64,000 nucleotides of DNA, taken from assembly GCA_030847615.1 (NCBI GenBank), contig JAUMIR010000001.1, forward strand, positions 379,050,687 through 379,114,686, in the 5' to 3' direction. Under the pieces are notes generated by a model. That model saw only the letters and a list, made by a program, of their open reading frames with translations. It did not search any database and was not told the DNA's origin. Both the position numbers and the translations under genes were made by a program. This document shows positions 1-11,398 of the stretch, one piece after another; positions within the stretch are counted from its first letter, which is position 1; the number at the start of each line of letters is the position of its first letter. The DNA is from Gambelia wislizenii (Eukaryota; Chordata; Lepidosauria; Squamata; Crotaphytidae).

Positions 1-1560
1 TAATCAATACATAGTTGTAGTAGATTTCTGTGTCTGTTTGTTCTTTATGGGGAGGACGGGGGAGGACAGCCTGGGTCCACAATAGCATCACTGCAGTTGT
101 TACCTATGTAGATATTTTAACTGAAGTTTTTTTCTGTCCTTGAATGGCAATTTTCTAAGGGTGTGTGTGCCTCCATGGCACATTCCCTCATTTGTCATGT
201 TTACATTAAGCCATGAAGCAAAAGCCAGTACAATTTCCATAATGGCTAAGGGCCATTTGATGAAGCTCCTCTTGTGGCTCACTTAAGCATGTGTTTCAAA
301 AACTGGCAGGGGGGGGACAAGAACAGCCATGACACTACCAGGCTGACTGGGAGTCAGTTTTTAAAGTTCCCATAGTGTCCTTGAGCATTCAGTGTACTGT
401 CATGCCAGGTACCTCTGAGAAATTTGAACAGTGGCTCACAGATCCAGCCACCTGGCATTAGTGTGCCCAAAGCAAGCATCAGTGCTGAGGCCTCGAAGCC
501 CTGGCATCTGCACTAGGATGCTGTTAGCACCCCTAATAGAGCCCAGAAACCCCCAAAATTGGCTTATTAATAATTTGGCTTATTAATATGGCCTTCCATG
601 GGGAAGAGCAGTGAAGTGTCAGAGACTTGCTATGAGTCCCAGAGAGACAAGCACACATCTCCCAAGAAGAGCTTCTGGCAAATTCCAAAACTGTGAAGAA
701 ACATCAAAAGGTCAAAGGGACACAGTCTGCACTACACACTTACGTGGCAGACAATAGATGGGTGAAATAATCCTTTGATTGAAGGTATAGAACTTTCCTT
801 CCCTCAATTACCCAGCCATTAAAAGAGGCAGCTCAAGCTTTGTGAATCCAATCATCAGACATTAAGGGCAGTTTGCAACACATTAGCATCTTCAAACAGC
901 TATTGTCAAGATCAGGAAATTCATTGTGCAATATTTGGAGACTCCTGGAATCTATTGTTTTAACCCAGGAAACTTGCTCACCCCAGGGCATATTTTTGGT
1001 ATAAATATTGGCCCCAAGGTCTGCTTCATTGCGCACAGATTCCTTTTCCAGGGGAAATTCTATTTCTCTGTATTAGCCATGCCAGATTCATCCATCCATG
1101 CTGCCGGGCTGTTCAACGACTTCTGGACTACAAAACCGGTGTCATATATCCCCAGAAATCTCCCTATCTGTTCCTCTGGCAACCTCTCTTCCTCCATTCC
1201 TAGTGGTCTTGTGTGAATACCTTTTGTATGAATATGTGCGTGCTTGGTATTATTATTTTTATGTCTTTAATAAATATCACTGTTAATTCTTCATTTTGTC
1301 TTTGTGTGCATATGTTCAGAGGGAGTTGGGGTATACAAAGGTGTAAAGATCCTCTTCTCTGTTGCCCCCTCTTGCATTGCTAAGTCAAGTTGCTGTTAAT
1401 TTCGCCAACATATTAGAAATCCAATATTTTCTTGGAATTTCAAAGAGCTCTTTGGGTAACAATGCCAGGCACTGATGCCAGGCTTAGATTCACAGGAAAT
1501 TTAAGACAAATTTTTAAAAAAATCTCAGTTATTCCAGCAAACTCTTGAAAGATGAATGAA
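1..1560. other. Unassigned DNA with possible old retroelement 3' end
   Basis: No recognisable gene. A 96-codon open frame on the plus strand (926-1216) is followed by a polyadenylation signal AATAAA at 1269-1274 and T-rich DNA. This could be an LTR or a 3' UTR end, but the translated frame matches no family I know. The rest is AT-rich DNA without clear repeats. Confidence 0.3.
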
Positions 1561-1570
1561 TATCCATCTT

Positions 1571-1712
1571 GAATTGTGAGGCTCAGAACAGGGCACAGTA
1601 TTCCAGGTGAGCTCTGACCAAAGTAGAATAGAGAGGGAAGTAGTAATACCACTCTATTCTGTTGGTTAGACCTCACTTGGAATACTGTGTCCAGTTCTGG
1701 GCCTCACAATTC
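1571..1712. repeat. Head-to-head CR1 inverted repeat
   Basis: Arms at about 1571-1634 and 1652-1712 are imperfect reverse complements. Both match the CR1 segment encoding the RT tail (the '[11 protein letters not shown]' block seen in other copies here). The left arm reads minus and the right arm plus, so the transcript would fold into a hairpin. This suits a 5' inversion or template switch during insertion. Confidence 0.7.
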
Positions 1713-1860
1713 CAGAAGGATGTCGACAAGATGGATTATGCCCAGAGGAGGGCAACCAAAATGGTGAAACTGTGCCCTATGAGGAATTCCTTAGGTTGCT
1801 GAGTATTTTTAGCCTGGAGTAGAGAAGGTTAAGAGGTGACATGATAGCCATGTTTAAATG
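1633..1860 (+). mobile_element. CR1 LINE 3' fragment, truncated
   Basis: The plus strand is similar to the CR1 RT C-terminal region at 4050-4330 and 24680-24910 in this window, including the blocks for 'RRATKMV' and 'RGDMIAMFK'. Small deletions break the frame. The match ends near 1860 and a different LINE tail follows. Confidence 0.8.
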
Positions 1861-1985
1861 TTATTTTTACAATCTACTAGTTTATTCTGTTTTAATAACT
1901 GTATGTTGTATTTTGACTGTACATTGTATTATAAGCACACTTGGGAGGCCTTTTGGCCAAACAGCAGGATAGAAATATAAGAATT
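1861..1985 (+). mobile_element. L2-like LINE 3' tail
   Basis: The stretch ends in a 'cttgggaggccttttggcc' block followed by 'agatagaaatata'-type sequence. This is the usual ending of L2-like LINE 3' UTRs, comparable to tails at 43640-43680 and 45420-45470. No coding remains. Confidence 0.45.
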
Positions 1986-2639
1986 AATTACATCTAGTGA
2001 TCATCAATATGCTTTAATTAACAAGGAATAAATGTAAGGACTGAGTCACATGGTGACTAATTTGGTGGTGGGGAGCAAGCAGCACAGCAAAAAAAGGAAA
2101 ACAAAAGCACTGCAATGTAAAGATGAGCTCACTTTCTTTTCAGTACATTTCAATAATTTAAAAAAGAAAAGTTCATAAGGAAGACCTGCAAATAGCTAAA
2201 GGCAGCAAGCCTCCTAGAGCAGAGCCACTAAATCAATGGAAGTTACCTACTTGTTGGCTTACCAGTCAACAATTCTTAAGACTAACTGATTTATGACGTT
2301 TTGCAGATTTCATGTATCTACTCCAGCATATTGGGGAGCATGAAGGGGGTTTTGTTTTTAATAGAGTGGAACAGATTGTCCTGAATGAGGAACATACAGG
2401 GGAAGTCTCTGAGGAGGAGATCAGTTCCAAAACACAGGAGGTAAACATTTGGAGGAATGTGACACATAGAAGGAATAGAAGGACTAGGGATCATTCCATG
2501 AGTCTGGAGCTACAGAATCAATTTGAAGCTCTTTCCCTTATCAGAGATGATGATGAACAGGTACAAGAGTAACAGTGACAGTCCACAGAGAATGTGCATG
2601 TGACTTTGAAAATTCAGTACATGGAATGGCCCCTGCCAA

Positions 2640-3161
2640 TCTCCAGAGAAGACCTGTGGTGGTGGTTGGGGACTCACTGCTGAGGAGAACAAAAGCAGTG
2701 GTTTGACAAGATGTCTCAAGAGGTGTGCTGTCTCCCTGGATCAAAAATCCATGATGTAACAGAAACGGACAAGAACTGAGAAGCCCACTGACCATTACCC
2801 CTTATTTTTGGTCCACATGGAAACCAATGACACTGCAAGGTATAGCCTTCAGGATATCACAAGGGATTACAAGGCTCTGGGTAGGAAGCTGAAGGACCTT
2901 GATGTACAGGTTGTCATTTCATCTTTCCTCCCAGTTGAAGGAGATGGCCCAGGAAGGGAAAGAAGAATAGTGGAGGTGAACAACTGGCTTCGCAGAAGGT
3001 GCCACTGGGAACAATTTGGCTTCTTGGACCATGGTATACAGTTTCATGAAGATGGGCTTCTGGCAGTGGATAGGTTGCACCTCACAGCAAATGGCAGGAA
3101 CATTTTTGCTAAGAGGCTCAAAAATTTGATCAGGAGGGCTTTAAACCGAGTTATGTGGGGG
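2640..3161 (+). pseudogene. CR1 ORF1 with SGNH-hydrolase (esterase) domain, decayed
   Basis: This is the ORF1 region of a CR1-type LINE. Known CR1 ORF1 proteins carry an SGNH/GDSL esterase-like domain that associates with the element RNA or with membranes. Translation near 2660-2690 gives VVGDSLL, the block I serine motif. Near 2812 it gives VHMETNDTAR, where the family has G-T-N-D, so the glycine of block III is replaced by glutamate. Near 3066 it gives the block V Asp-x-x-His as DRLHL. The frame is interrupted between block I and about 2800. From 2808 it is open to 3248 because the usual stop after RRALN has been lost. The unrelated copy at 21075-21346 keeps that stop. Neighbouring DNA continues into ORF2. 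It is certainly dead as an enzyme gene. Confidence 0.8.
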
Positions 3162-3294
3162 AAGAAGACAGTATTCTTGAGGTCAGGGGTTCACCAATTG
3201 CTGGAGATAATAGCCCAACTGTTTTGGAGAACTGGCCAAATAGTATAAGAAACCAAAAATGGGAAGAAAAAAATCTTTAATACGCAGCTTGATG

Positions 3295-3488
3295 GAATGG
3301 CTCATGGTCTTAGATCTCTCTACACTAATGCACAGAGCATGGAGAATAAACAAGATGAACTTGAACTCTTAACAAAACAAAGCAAATAAGATATAATAGA
3401 CATCACTGGAACTTGGTGGAAAGAGTCTCATAATTGGATTATAGTAATAGAAGGGTATAGCCTATTTCAGAGAAGTAGACCAAACAGT
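3295..3488 (+). pseudogene. CR1 ORF2 start, endonuclease N-terminus fragment
   Basis: The translation resembles LYTNAQSM-NKQDELELL followed by DII-IT-TWW-ESHNW. This is the start of the APE-type endonuclease of CR1 ORF2 and is nearly the same as 21490-21690. It has an in-frame stop and loss of the catalytic glutamate context (ITGTWW where the other copy has ITETWW). The match stops near 3488, where unrelated GC-rich DNA begins. The rest of the endonuclease and most of the RT are missing. Confidence 0.8.
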
Positions 3489-3489
3489 T

Positions 3490-3968
3490 AAGGAAAATAG
3501 AATTATATATCAAGGATGCTCCTCCATCCAGCCCCCTTCCCAGCCCCACCACTGCTACCACTGTCCTCCTCCTCCATCCTCCATCTCCTCCATCCAGCCC
3601 CCTTCCCAGCCCTGCTGCTGCTCTCCTCTTCCTCCCTCCCAGGGAAGGCAGAGGGGGGCGGGATGGCCGGCTTGGCAGGGCCAAATGAAGAAGGAGGACC
3701 ACAGAACAGTCCCACCACCAACCCCAACAGCAGCAGCTCCTGGACAAGGAAGGAAAGAGGATGAGGAAGGATGAAGAGAAGGAGTAGAAGGTAGCCCGCG
3801 TGTGAGGTCAGTGGGGAGGACACCCTGCAGAATCCCCAGCTGGCCCAGCAGAACACTCGCCAGCTGGGCTGGGGTCATACGGAGTTTAAGGGGGACTGGA
3901 AAAACCATGTAGGCAGTTCACATCTGTGCAACCGCCTGCTTGTTCACATCTGTCTGTATTTCCTCCCC
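3490..3968. repeat. GC-rich segment replacing the middle of a CR1, with internal tandem copies
   Basis: This segment sits between the CR1 endonuclease start and the CR1 3' end. A unit 'ctccatccagcccccttccc' occurs near 3523 and again near 3588. The right end has 'atagacacagcc', resembling the hAT-like MITE terminus seen at 6198. Several long overlapping frames on both strands are Pro/Gly/Ser-rich low complexity and not genes. It is either an inserted element or filler in an internally deleted CR1. Confidence 0.5.
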
Positions 3969-4640
3969 CCTCATATAGACACAGCCTTAGTAGACCACAA
4001 GCTGAACATGAGTGAATAATGTGATGCGGCAGCTGAAAAAAAAGCCAGTGTGATTCTAGGCTGCATCGATAGGAGTATAGTGTCTAGATTGAGGGATACA
4101 ATAGTACAACTCTGTTCTGCTGCGGTCAGATCACACCTGGAATATTGTGTCCAGTGCTGGGCACCACAATCCAAGAAGGATATTGACAAGCTGGAACATG
4201 TCCAGAGGAGGGCAACCAAAATGGTGAAAAGTCTGGAAGCCATGCTCTATGAGGAACGGCTGAGGGAGCTGGGTATGTTTAGCCTGGGGAAGAGAAGGTT
4301 AAGAAGAGACATGATAGCCATGTTCAAACACTTGAAAGGATGTCATATTAAAGAGGGATCAAGCATGTTTTCTTCTGATCCAAAGACTAGGACACAGAGG
4401 AAAGGACTCAAACTAAAGGAAAAGAGATTCCACCTGTATATTAGGAAGAACTTCCTAATGGTAACTGTTCATCAGTGGAATGCACTGTCTGGGGATGTGG
4501 TGGAGTCTCCTTCTTTGGAGGTTTTTAAAGAGAGATGGACAGCCATCTGTCAGGCTTCAATTGTATATTCCTGCAAGGCAGGGGGTTGGACTGGATGACC
4601 CTTGTGGTGTCTTCCAACTCTATGATTCTATTGTTCCACT
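3969..4640 (+). pseudogene. CR1 ORF2 C-terminus and 3' end
   Basis: An open frame from 4050 to 4598 encodes the RT-distal region typical of CR1 ([50 protein letters not shown]). It is followed by the CR1 3' signature 'tctatgattctatt' at 4619-4634. This copy lacks the catalytic RT core and is a 3' fragment of the element whose 5' part lies at 2640-3488. It retains a long frame by chance, as its substitutions are conservative. Expression is not expected. Confidence 0.85.
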
Positions 4641-4838
4641 AGGACTAGGACTAGGACTGCCATGGTTCCATGCTGTGGTATCCTCAGATTTGCAGTTTAG
4701 GGAAGGTCATTTAGATATTCTCACCCATAGACATCCTCTAGTGTCTTCCCCAAACTACAAACCCCATGATTCCATTGAAAGTTGCCATGGCAGTTAAAGC
4801 TGAATCATAGTGCTGTAACCGTGTAGTGTGAAGTTGTG
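4641..4838. mobile_element. hAT-like MITE fragment
   Basis: It contains the blocks 'aaactacaaaccccatgattcca' (here split by substitutions), 'ccatggcagttaaag' and 'gtgtagtgtgaag'. These are shared with the elements at 34394-34622 and 44645-44847. The left half is degraded and starts with three tandem copies of 'actagg' (4638-4655). Confidence 0.6.
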
Positions 4839-6197
4839 TTTAATTCTTAAATAACAGAGTCATATTGCAGATTAAACATGTTATATTACAGCATGAAATT
4901 TTATGCTTTATCCACTCCATCGATGCATGGAGCATACAAAAGATAATGCTCTAATATATTTTTCAGTCTTTGAAGTGACACAGGACTCATGAAAGTTACC
5001 CCTTGAGAAACTGAATTTCCTTCTGGGGTTTTGTATGTCTGTTCCTTTGTTTTGCCTGTTAAGAACATCATTGGGCCCTTAGATGTTCTCTCCCAGCATT
5101 GAGCCCTGAGTTCTCATGACCAATGGGGAAACACAGCACATGATACAATTGCTAGATACCACACTCAAACTGCCTAAGAGGAAGCGTATGATCCTCCTCC
5201 CACCACGAGATATTTTTACTGTTCATGACGAAGTGGAGGTAGGTGTGTGCTGTAACTGTTCTACTTACCGCATGTCCATTTAACACCAGAATGTCATGGT
5301 AGACAGAAAATAGCTGAGCGTGACACACTACACCCCAGCATATTGTGGATATGGCAGTTAAAATAAAACTATAAACCCCTGAATATCTGATTGAGGCACA
5401 GAGAAGTCAAGTCACACAGATTGCAAGCTGTTTTGACCAGCCAGGAAGGGGGAAAACACAGTATCAAGAAGAAACTTTGGAACAATATTTATACTTCCCT
5501 TTCATCCCTTTCGCTATACATAAAAGTTTGAAGAGGATAGTGGTTTGAGGGGATGGGAAGAGAATAGGACATGATTTCTTTCAAAGTTTGGATCTGAAGT
5601 TACCCTCTGAAGTCCTTTTTGGTTCTTTAAAAAGCTGAAATAATAAAGCAATACACTGTGTCAGTCATCAGCACTTTCCTCAATATCTTCCCACTCACTT
5701 TTGCCTCCTACTTGTGGGAACCCAAGACTTCTTTCTGTAAAGCTTGGTTTCTCCTAAGAGCTGCAATGTTCAAATGGCATCACCAACCATCATAGAAATG
5801 TATCTAATAAAACAAAAACATGTTCAGTGTTTCTAGCAACAAAAAAGAGCTTCTGCTGGTTATTCAATTTGTAGGTTTCTGGCTACAAACCCTTTCTGGA
5901 GTCTGCAATAATTGTCTTATCACTTATACAACACTTTTTATATATACCTCCCAGCTATGTTTTGCAAAAGAAGCGGATGTGAAATGTAACATAAAGAGCT
6001 TACTTCTTCACCAGCACTGCAAAACTTACATGCTCTGCTTTCCCCAACTGTAAATTCCTCAGTTTCCGTGAAGTTAAGTCTTGCCAAAGGTCAAATGCAT
6101 CCCTGCCTAACCTCTTTGGATCAGCCCAGAACAGTTCTTAATTTAGCCAGATTCATATTGATTTTGTCACATGAAAATGTTCACATGATAGAACCAC
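4839..6197. other. No recognised feature
   Basis: AT-rich DNA without an open frame that resembles a known protein, and no clear repeat termini. A 77-codon frame at 5820-6053 has no recognisable domain. Confidence 0.5.
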
Positions 6198-6337
6198 CAG
6201 GGCTGTGTCCACACTGCAGAATTATAGCAGGTTAATACCACTTTAACTACCATGGTTTCACCCAATGGAATCCTGGGATTTATTGTTAGAATTCTCCAGG
6301 CCACTCCCTTGAACTATAGCATTACAAATGTCTAGAC
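6198..6337. mobile_element. hAT-like MITE, left half
   Basis: It begins CAGGGCTGTGTCCACACTGC, a terminus of the type used by hAT elements. The internal blocks 'ccactttaactaccatgg' and 'tggaatcctgggattt' are shared with 34394-34622 and 44645-44847. The right half is missing, so no TSD can be read. Confidence 0.6.
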
Positions 6338-7442
6338 CACTCAAAATCTTCTTCTGTTGTTATGTTGCCCCATACTATCCAATGTCTGGCATTTCTGCTT
6401 TAGGCAAGGAGCTCGTGGATATGGTGGGGATGCATCTCCAGATTTTTCTTGATCCAAATTATCTGGATTCCTTACATTTCAGATTTTATCCTAGTCTGGG
6501 AGCAAAAGCTATTCTGGGCACTGTATCACAGAGCTTACATTCGCAAATAAGACAGGAGAAGGATGACTTTGCTGATTTTCCCAGATATTTTTTGATGATC
6601 AGAAATTAGGGTGAATGTGGGTTTTCCCCCCCTAGAAATTAGGAATGATATATTACTTGATGAGTATTTGAGAGGGGAAATGGTAGTAGAATATTGTGCA
6701 TAATGGATGGGGTTTTTTTGGAAACCATTCTTCTTCTAATAAAAAGCACATGAGGATAAGGTTTTAAATAAATAGAAGAGTACTACATTTTAATCCAACT
6801 ATGTATGAGGAAACGAGATAAATGAGCTTTAAATATTAACAAGAAAGAAACTAAATGATATGGGAAAACTTCAGCATGAATGACCAGAATTGCTTTTAAC
6901 AAGGGGAAAAAAACGTGTGTGGACCAGGAAGCATTACTGAGCACTAAAGGCTTCTCCTATTTTGAAACAGACTGGAATGTAAATGGGCAATAACAATGTC
7001 TCTCTCATTCTACGTGGATGGTATTGCCAGTTGGGTAGCTGCCAGCTGGGTATGTGGAATGGCAGCTTCATTTGCACAAGAGAGGCTGAGACAAAGCTGG
7101 GTTGTATGTCCAGCATTCGGCCACTGGGAGGCATCCATTCAAACTGGAAATTAACCACAACACAAAACATCATACTATATCCATAGTGCCTAAAGGATAC
7201 ATCCATTAAACACTGTTCCCAGGCATGTGGGACCTTGAATGAGTCCATAGTGCAGCATGGTAAACTGAAAGGGGATTTTGTTGTTGTTGTTGTTAATTAA
7301 TTTTGAGAAGGCTATGTGATTAGCTCAGAAAAGGCCATTTCATTAAATTTTGAGAAAGCAAGATATTTTTACGCTTCATTTTTCATAGGGAAGGTAAATT
7401 CAAATGGGAATTTTTACGATGTCATACAAAATGGCACTCAGT
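6338..7442. other. No recognised feature
   Basis: Frames at 6328-6609 and 6934-7248 do not resemble any known domain. A short TTG repeat lies at about 7278-7293. Otherwise nothing is seen. Confidence 0.5.
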
Positions 7443-8111
7443 CAATCACAGAATCGGAGAGTTGGAAGAGGCCATAAGGGCCATCCAGTCCAATCCAGGC
7501 ATAAACAATCAAAGCATTCCTGAAAGATGGCCATCGGCCTCTGCTTTAAAACCTCCAAAGAAGGATACTCCACCACACTCCAAGGCAGTGCATTCCACTT
7601 CTGAACAGCTCTTACTGTCAGGAAGTTCTTACTAATGTTTAGATGGAATCTCTTTTACTGTAGTCTGAGTCCATTGCTCCGTGTCCTAGTCTCTGGAGCT
7701 GCAGAAAACAAGCTTGCTCCCTCCTGAGTATGACATCCCTTCAAATATTTAAACATGGCTATCATGTCACTTTCTCTTCCCCAGGCTAAACATACCCAGC
7801 TCTCTAAGCTGCTGCTCATAGGGCATGGCTTCCAGACCTCCCACCATTTTGGTCGCCCTCCTCCGGACACATTCCAGCTTGTCCATATCCTTCTGAAATT
7901 GTGGTACCCAGAACTGGACACAGTATTCCAGGTGCGGTCTGACCAAAGCAGAATACAGTGGCACTATTACTTCCCTTGATCTAGATACTATAGTCCTATT
8001 GATGCAGCCTAGAATCACATTGGCTTTTTTAGCTGCTGCATCACACTGCTGACTCATGTTCAGTTTGTGGCCCACTAAGACTCCTAGATCCCTTTCACAT
8101 GTACCCCCCAA
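7443..8111 (-). pseudogene. CR1 LINE 3' fragment, minus strand
   Basis: Read on the minus strand from 8111, the frame encodes [20 protein letters not shown], then [29 protein letters not shown] and RRATKMV. A frameshift near 7770 leads into the C-terminal block (7655 to about 7760). The CR1 3' end with 'agagttggaagag' lies at 7458-7470. It is a standard 5'-truncated CR1 of about 670 bp without the catalytic RT motifs. Confidence 0.9.
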
Positions 8112-9459
8112 AATAATCTAATGATAAAACAGTAAAAAGCAATAAAACAATACAAATATTTAGCTAAACTGGACTAACCAGTTAGGTTAATGAGCAGAAA
8201 AATATCCGGACAAACCTTTTGTAGTCATTTATAGCAGAACAAATTGCGTTCTTTTTAAAACAGAATTTCTGTATTTCTGTCTTTCTTTCTGTCTGTGTTG
8301 TCTCTCTATAGAAGATGGAGATACTGTTTAGATAATCTGTCTTAAAGAACTATTTTTTCAACAGGGAAACTGACTTCAGAATTTGGAGGGCTGAATGATA
8401 TTTTCTTTAATCGTAATATGGAAGATGTTTTTTAAATGAGGAAAAATGATATTTTAAAAGGACTTCATGTGAAGAGCAATAAATGTGTTCATTTATATAA
8501 ACTGTAACATTTCCTGTCTGTTACAGCAATAATGTACATTAGCATGAATAACGTACAGTATATTATGCTGAAAAAGCTATAGTTTCTGTAATTCTGAAAT
8601 CACTTAGATAAACCATAAAATGCCCTTGAAATAAAATTTTCTAGTATAATCTGAAATGCACTGAAGCCTCCACACATAGTTTGAATGCATTGGGTGCAAT
8701 ACAGAGATCACATAACAAGCTGAATCCCACAGCAAGTGCTAGAAAGGAAGGAAGGAAGGAAGGAAGGAAGGAAGGAAGGAGAGATTGCAAGTTGCCCATT
8801 ATGAGTAATATGAAAGCTGTGGGCGTGTTGTTCACAGTGTGATAGGCTGACCACAGAAAACTTGATCTGCTAGTGCGTCAAATGGTTCCAGGATGTTCTT
8901 ACCAATAATGATGCTAGTACAATTCTACATAGCATGTCTCAGTCCTCCACCAACATAACAGGAAGATTCACTTAGCACTAATGTTTAGGAGTGGAGTGCT
9001 ATGCCAATCAGTGTAAATTGGGCAAAGGGATGATTGACTTGAGACAAGATCTGTCTATCACATTTCCAGCTTCCTGTTACATTCAATTTTGAGTGCCACA
9101 CTCATTTCAGACATCAAAGTGGGCTCATGCTTTCTAAACTTTATATCTGAATGCCTCTCCACGCTACTAACTTTTCTTTGGGAAGACATTTAACAACTCC
9201 TACTGGGTGACTAATCACTATTTTATATCAGTAATTTTTAAACACATCACACAACACAAAATGAGACAGACCACAAATGGAACAGTCTGCCTATTTTCAG
9301 GGAAGCAACCCCAAAGCTGTTCAGAAACTGAGGTGGGAAACAAATCCCTAAAATAGACTTACAGTGTGGAAATCTACCATGCAACATAACATTCTCACTT
9401 ACAAATTCACTGAATTCAGTCTAATATTAGTACATGCTGAAATGTATCTTAAAATGTCT
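8112..9459. other. Unassigned AT-rich DNA flanking the L1
   Basis: No gene or transposon end is recognised apart from the GGAA microsatellite at 8744-8781. The last bases form the left copy of the L1 target duplication. Confidence 0.5.
8744..8781. repeat. (GGAA)n microsatellite
   Basis: About nine tandem GGAA/GAAG units. Confidence 0.95.
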
Positions 9460-9476
9460 GAGAGTACTATATGAGT
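9460..9476. repeat. L1 target-site duplication, left copy
   Basis: The 17-bp sequence GAGAGTACTATATGAGT directly precedes the L1 5' end and recurs without mismatch at 16632-16648 after the poly(A) tract. Confidence 0.95.
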
Positions 9477-11398
9477 GACTTCCGGTTGAGCGCGGGAGGC
9501 GACGGACGCGGAGGGAAAGCGCTCCGTCACAGTCCGATCCGCTGCAATAGATAGAGCCTCCAAACTAGACTCTAAGGAGGCACCCCCTTCCTGGGAAGGA
9601 AAGGGGGGGTGTTTAGTCCCGTTGTGGCTTTTGGGGAGCCCTCCTAGGGAGCGAAACGGAGGTTTGGCTTCATCGGAGGGAACAGACCGAAAGCGAAGGG
9701 GCGCGCCTATCGCAGCTGGACTCCGTTTGGGGCGGGAGCCTCACCGCATCGGCTACAAAGCGAGCTGCCTCTACACCCGGTGCTAGGGTGTAGAGAATTT
9801 GGTGGTTTTTTTTTTTTAGTTTATATTCTGGTGAAAGAAGACTGGGAGGAAGGTAACTTTGAAAATTAAAAGGCTTTATAATTTTCGAAGCTATACATGT
9901 TGAAAAGAGAAGAAGAAGAAGTGAAAGGGAGTAAAGGGAGAGGGGAAAGCCACTGAGAGAAAGAACGAAGAGAAAATAGCGACTATTGAAAGTGCCTCCA
10001 GTAAGTTAAAGCATCTTGTTCTGCTGCTCCAGCCAAGTTGTTATTTAGTTTTCGGCTTTTGGGTCTTTAAGGACTCTGGGACAGAGATAACCAAGTGTTT
10101 GGTTGACTTTAATGGTATATTGAGAACAAGCTGCTAGGAGACCAGTACCCTCTACAAGAGGCTAGAGAAGGAGGGTGGACTGATTAGCCCAGAACCAGCT
10201 GTGAAGCAGAACAACAAAGAAAGATTTGAGAGAACTGAGGGAAGGATTAAAACAATTGATTAATTAGATCTGATTTATGGGCTTAAAAACTCAAGCTACG
10301 GAAGTGTTTTTGAAGGTAACCTCTGGAAATTTGAGTTGGCTGGTTTGCTCAATCCGTGGAACTGTCGAATTATTCTGGAACTGCTGAATTATTTGGAATC
10401 TTGTTTTGAACGTTGTTCGAAAGCCCCTCCGTTAGAAGTACGAGGCTGATACGTTTAACCTGACACTGTCCTCAAGGGATACGTTTAACCTGACACTGTC
10501 CTCAAGGGATTAAAGGCAGCTGCATCATTATTTTGAATTCGAAGCTTAACTAGAAAACAAAAGGGACAGAAAATAAAAGAGACAGCATGGCAGAGAGAGA
10601 AGAAGATGTCATATGTGACTGTGCATGAATGTGTGTATATATGTATATGTTGATAGCATTAGTTAATGAGAACGCATATGTTTACTGGATCCTGTTGGGC
10701 TTAATGAACTATTCTACGCAGGCCAGCCACCCAGAAAACTGATTTATTATACTGATTATTTGGACTATACGGACTGGGTTTGGCTGACTATTATAAGTAG
10801 CTGGTTAAATGGTCAATTAACCAATACATTTGATTTATTATCCTGGGTGGACTAGTTAATGAAATCAACTATATACAGATTTTCAAATTAATTATACAAT
10901 ATAACACAAAACTACATTGTATTGTATTAGATAATGTACTACATTGTATTACATATAGTGTAAAATAAGTACAATCATAAAATCATAAAATTATAGGATA
11001 TTTATAGGACCATAGCCCATTTGGGGTGTAAAAGTGACAGTTGAATATACTTACTTTAAATTATCAGATATTTACTTTAAATTTTCAGATATCTGTTGCC
11101 TGTCACAAGTTATAGGCGTTAGTTGAGCCTGGTTAATACACAACAACTTCAGAGGCAAGAAAGGGAAAGGAGATGCAAAGGGGGGAAAGGATATAAAGGG
11201 GAGGGAGGAACATAGAAATAGAGATAGAAGAATCAAAGACAAAAGAAGGTGAAATAGAATATTGAACAAGAGGGTTAATAGTATAAGCCTGCAGAGGTAG
11301 ATAGAAGTAAGTGGAAAGGGTTGGGAACAACAGAAAAAAAAAAAGAAGGAAAAGAAAAAAAAAGAGAGATAAAATCAGCTGGGATTAAAAATAAGGCA
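9477..11398 (+). promoter_or_regulatory. L1 5' UTR with internal promoter region
   Basis: The first ~310 bp are GC-rich with many CpGs (for example around 9487-9535 and 9690-9770), unlike the AT-rich flanks. This fits a CpG-containing internal Pol II promoter as in other L1s. The later part becomes A-rich and leads to ORF1. No upstream ORF is convincing. Transcription start is presumed to be at or near the first base. Confidence 0.7.
10448..10507 (+). repeat. 30-bp tandem duplication in the L1 5' UTR
   Basis: A 30-bp unit starting 'gatacgtttaacctgacact' is present twice back to back with no mismatch (10448-10477 and 10478-10507). Confidence 0.95.

Noticed and set aside
3439..3908. Several overlapping open frames of 80-117 codons on both strands
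   Set aside because: They are Pro/Gly/Ser/Glu low-complexity readings of a GC-rich repeat, overlap on both strands and match no domain.
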